This document shows positions 45,310 through 46,438 of a DNA stretch of 46,438 bases, piece by piece. Under the pieces are notes generated by a model. That model did not search any database. It had not been told where the DNA came from and saw only the letters and a program-made list of their open reading frames with translations. The first letter of the stretch is position 1. Every line of letters begins with the position of its first letter. This DNA comes from Ramlibacter sp. (lineage in GTDB: Bacteria; Pseudomonadota; Gammaproteobacteria; Burkholderiales; Burkholderiaceae_C). Location: contig JAQZBU010000010.1 in NCBI GenBank assembly GCA_029237735.1, positions 1 through 46,438 on the forward strand, in the 5' to 3' direction. The position numbers were made by a program, and so were the translations under genes.

Positions 45310-46438
45310 CTACCGCCTGTCGAGCAGGCGAACCGGCTTTTGCCGCGACTCCACTCCGGTGAGCGGCGAGAGGGACTTCGCGGGAACCAGTTCGACCTGC
45401 ACATCCACGCCGAGCTTGCGCTTGAGCAACGCGCGATAGCTGCCGACGGCCCCCTCGTCGCTGGGGCCGGTGCACTCGACGCTGACCAGCAGGTCTTCGC
45501 GGCCGGTCGCGTCCCGGGTGAGGGTGCACAGGTACTCGCCGTTGAAGCCCGGCATGCCCGCGAGGATGGAGGAGAGCGCCTGCGGGAACACATTGATGCC
45601 GCGCAGCTTCACCATGCTGTCGCTGCGGCCCTGGAAGCCCGCGATGCGCCGGAAGGGAAGGTTGAGCGCCGAGGGGGTTGTGAGGCACGTCGTCACATCG
45701 TGCGTGTTGAAGCGGATGATGGGGAAGATGTCTTCGGTGAACAGGCAGGTCACGATCATGTCGCCCTGCTCGCCGTGGGCCACCGGCACGCCGGTGTCCA
45801 CATCGCAGATTTCCAGCCAGTGTGCGTCTTCCATGACATGCATGCCGTCGTGGTCCGGTCCTTCCGCGGCGATCAGCCCGGTGTCGCCCACGCCATACCA
45901 GTCGAACAGCTCGACGCCGCCCCATGCTTCGGACAACGCCTGGCGAGCGTCCTGGGCCAGGTGGCCGGAAATCATCCGTATGGGAATATCCTTGCCCGGC
46001 ACCAGGCCGTTTTCGCGCGCAACGTCAGCCAGGCGCTTGATGTAGTCGGCGAAGCCCACGATCACAGTCGCGCCGAAGTCGCGCATGAATTCCACCTGCT
46101 TCACCGAGGGTGTCTCCACGCCCGTTCCGGCGGCAAAGAAGAGGGCGCCGGTGTAATGGATCACCGCCTCGCGGATGTAGTGGCCGCCGTTAACCGGCCC
46201 GTGGCCGTACACGGAATGCACCACATCGGTGGGCCCCATGCCCTGAAGCGTGAACGCACGCGCGAGCATCAGGTTTTGCACCTCGCGGGTGCGTGGGCTG
46301 AACAGCAAGGGCTGCGGCCGTCCAGTCGTGCCGCTGGTAGCGTGCAGGATCATCGGGAGAATCACGCCGTCGACCGGAATCTCGCGGCCATGATGGTCGC
46401 CCAGCGGGGGGCGCCGCGCGATGGACTCCATGATTTCC
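45310..46438 (-). CDS. Phenylacetate-CoA ligase (PaaK)-like acyl-CoA synthetase, N-terminus missing
   Basis: 376 residues seen, with the frame open to the right edge, so the N-terminus (about 60 residues judging by PaaK) is outside. It makes an acyl- or aryl-CoA with ATP. Motifs are LHATSGTTGRPQPLLFSP (P-loop), VIVGFADYIKRLADVA, FDWYGVGDTGLIAAEG, FTEDIFPIIRFNTHDVT, FQGRSDSMVKLRGINVFPQALSSIL and, at the end, ELVPAKSLSPLTGVESRQKPVRLLDRR, all as in PaaK. It precedes the amidase by 22 bases. The order ligase-amidase suggests that the acid made from an amide is CoA-activated. The substrate is unknown and need not be phenylacetate, since no other paa gene is in the window. Confidence 0.93.
   Translation of the reverse strand, partial: EIMESIARRPPLGDHHGREIPVDGVILPMILHATSGTTGRPQPLLFSPRTREVQNLMLARAFTLQGMGPTDVVHSVYGHGPVNGGHYIREAVIHYTGALFFAAGTGVETPSVKQVEFMRDFGATVIVGFADYIKRLADVARENGLVPGKDIPIRMISGHLAQDARQALSEAWGGVELFDWYGVGDTGLIAAEGPDHDGMHVMEDAHWLEICDVDTGVPVAHGEQGDMIVTCLFTEDIFPIIRFNTHDVTTCLTTPSALNLPFRRIAGFQGRSDSMVKLRGINVFPQALSSILAGMPGFNGEYLCTLTRDATGREDLLVSVECTGPSDEGAVGSYRALLKRKLGVDVQVELVPAKSLSPLTGVESRQKPVRLLDRR

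Overview
The window looks like a chromosomal segment of a high-GC betaproteobacterium, most likely Burkholderiales / Comamonadaceae. I infer this from the gltA-sdhE-sdhBADC-gntR / mdh-citE-like-acnB arrangement, the style of the proteins, and dispersed palindromic repeats with CTTGA loops and a short repeat whose translation reads RPEPVEG. No rRNA, tRNA, CRISPR array, transposase or phage gene was seen. Gene density is very high and no gene-free stretch exceeds 300 bases. The longest gap, about 280 bases at 7005-7287, should hold the promoter of the secretion operon and contains the gltA-side terminator.

Region 1 (1-7004, all minus strand) is a type I secretion operon. It runs from a TolC-like outer-membrane factor to an ABC exporter, an HlyD-like adaptor and then the start of a large BapA/LapA-like surface adhesin. 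The adhesin has tandem ~114-residue Ig-like repeats and runs off the left edge.

Region 2 (7221-18740) is a TCA-cycle block. The minus-strand genes gntR-sdhC-sdhD-sdhA-sdhB-sdhE-gltA are tightly packed and divergent from mdh, a CitE-like lyase gene, a small exported-protein gene and acnB. The gntR/mdh divergent region carries a clear palindromic operator overlapping a good gntR promoter.

Region 3 (18758-29591) is mixed. It holds a Ser/Thr/Gly-rich exported protein, an XRE/MmyB-type regulator, and a 1700-residue cytosolic kinase-like/AAA/GAF/histidine-kinase protein preceded by an orphan periplasmic binding protein. A small membrane protein and overlapping serC-serA follow.

Region 4 (29735-33801) holds a second aconitase, acnA, overlapping by 4 bases an FAD-dependent aromatic-ring-type monooxygenase.

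Region 5 (33802-46438) looks like an uncharacterised catabolic island. A compact minus-strand operon encodes an Asp/Glu-racemase-like protein, an FCD-type GntR regulator, a cupin, a 2-oxoglutarate/Fe(II) oxygenase and a NIPSNAP protein. It is divergent from a TRAP transporter (dctQ-dctM-dctP) and an EamA exporter. Beyond lie a MmgE/PrpD protein, an atypical crotonase, a divergent PuuE-like deacetylase, an amidase and a PaaK-like acyl-CoA ligase cut by the right edge. Two divergent promoter regions of this island share a CAAAGTTGT-containing motif, which suggests co-regulation. The substrate is not known. The likely logic is TRAP uptake of an organic acid, amide hydrolysis, CoA activation and crotonase/PrpD chemistry, with products entering the TCA cycle.
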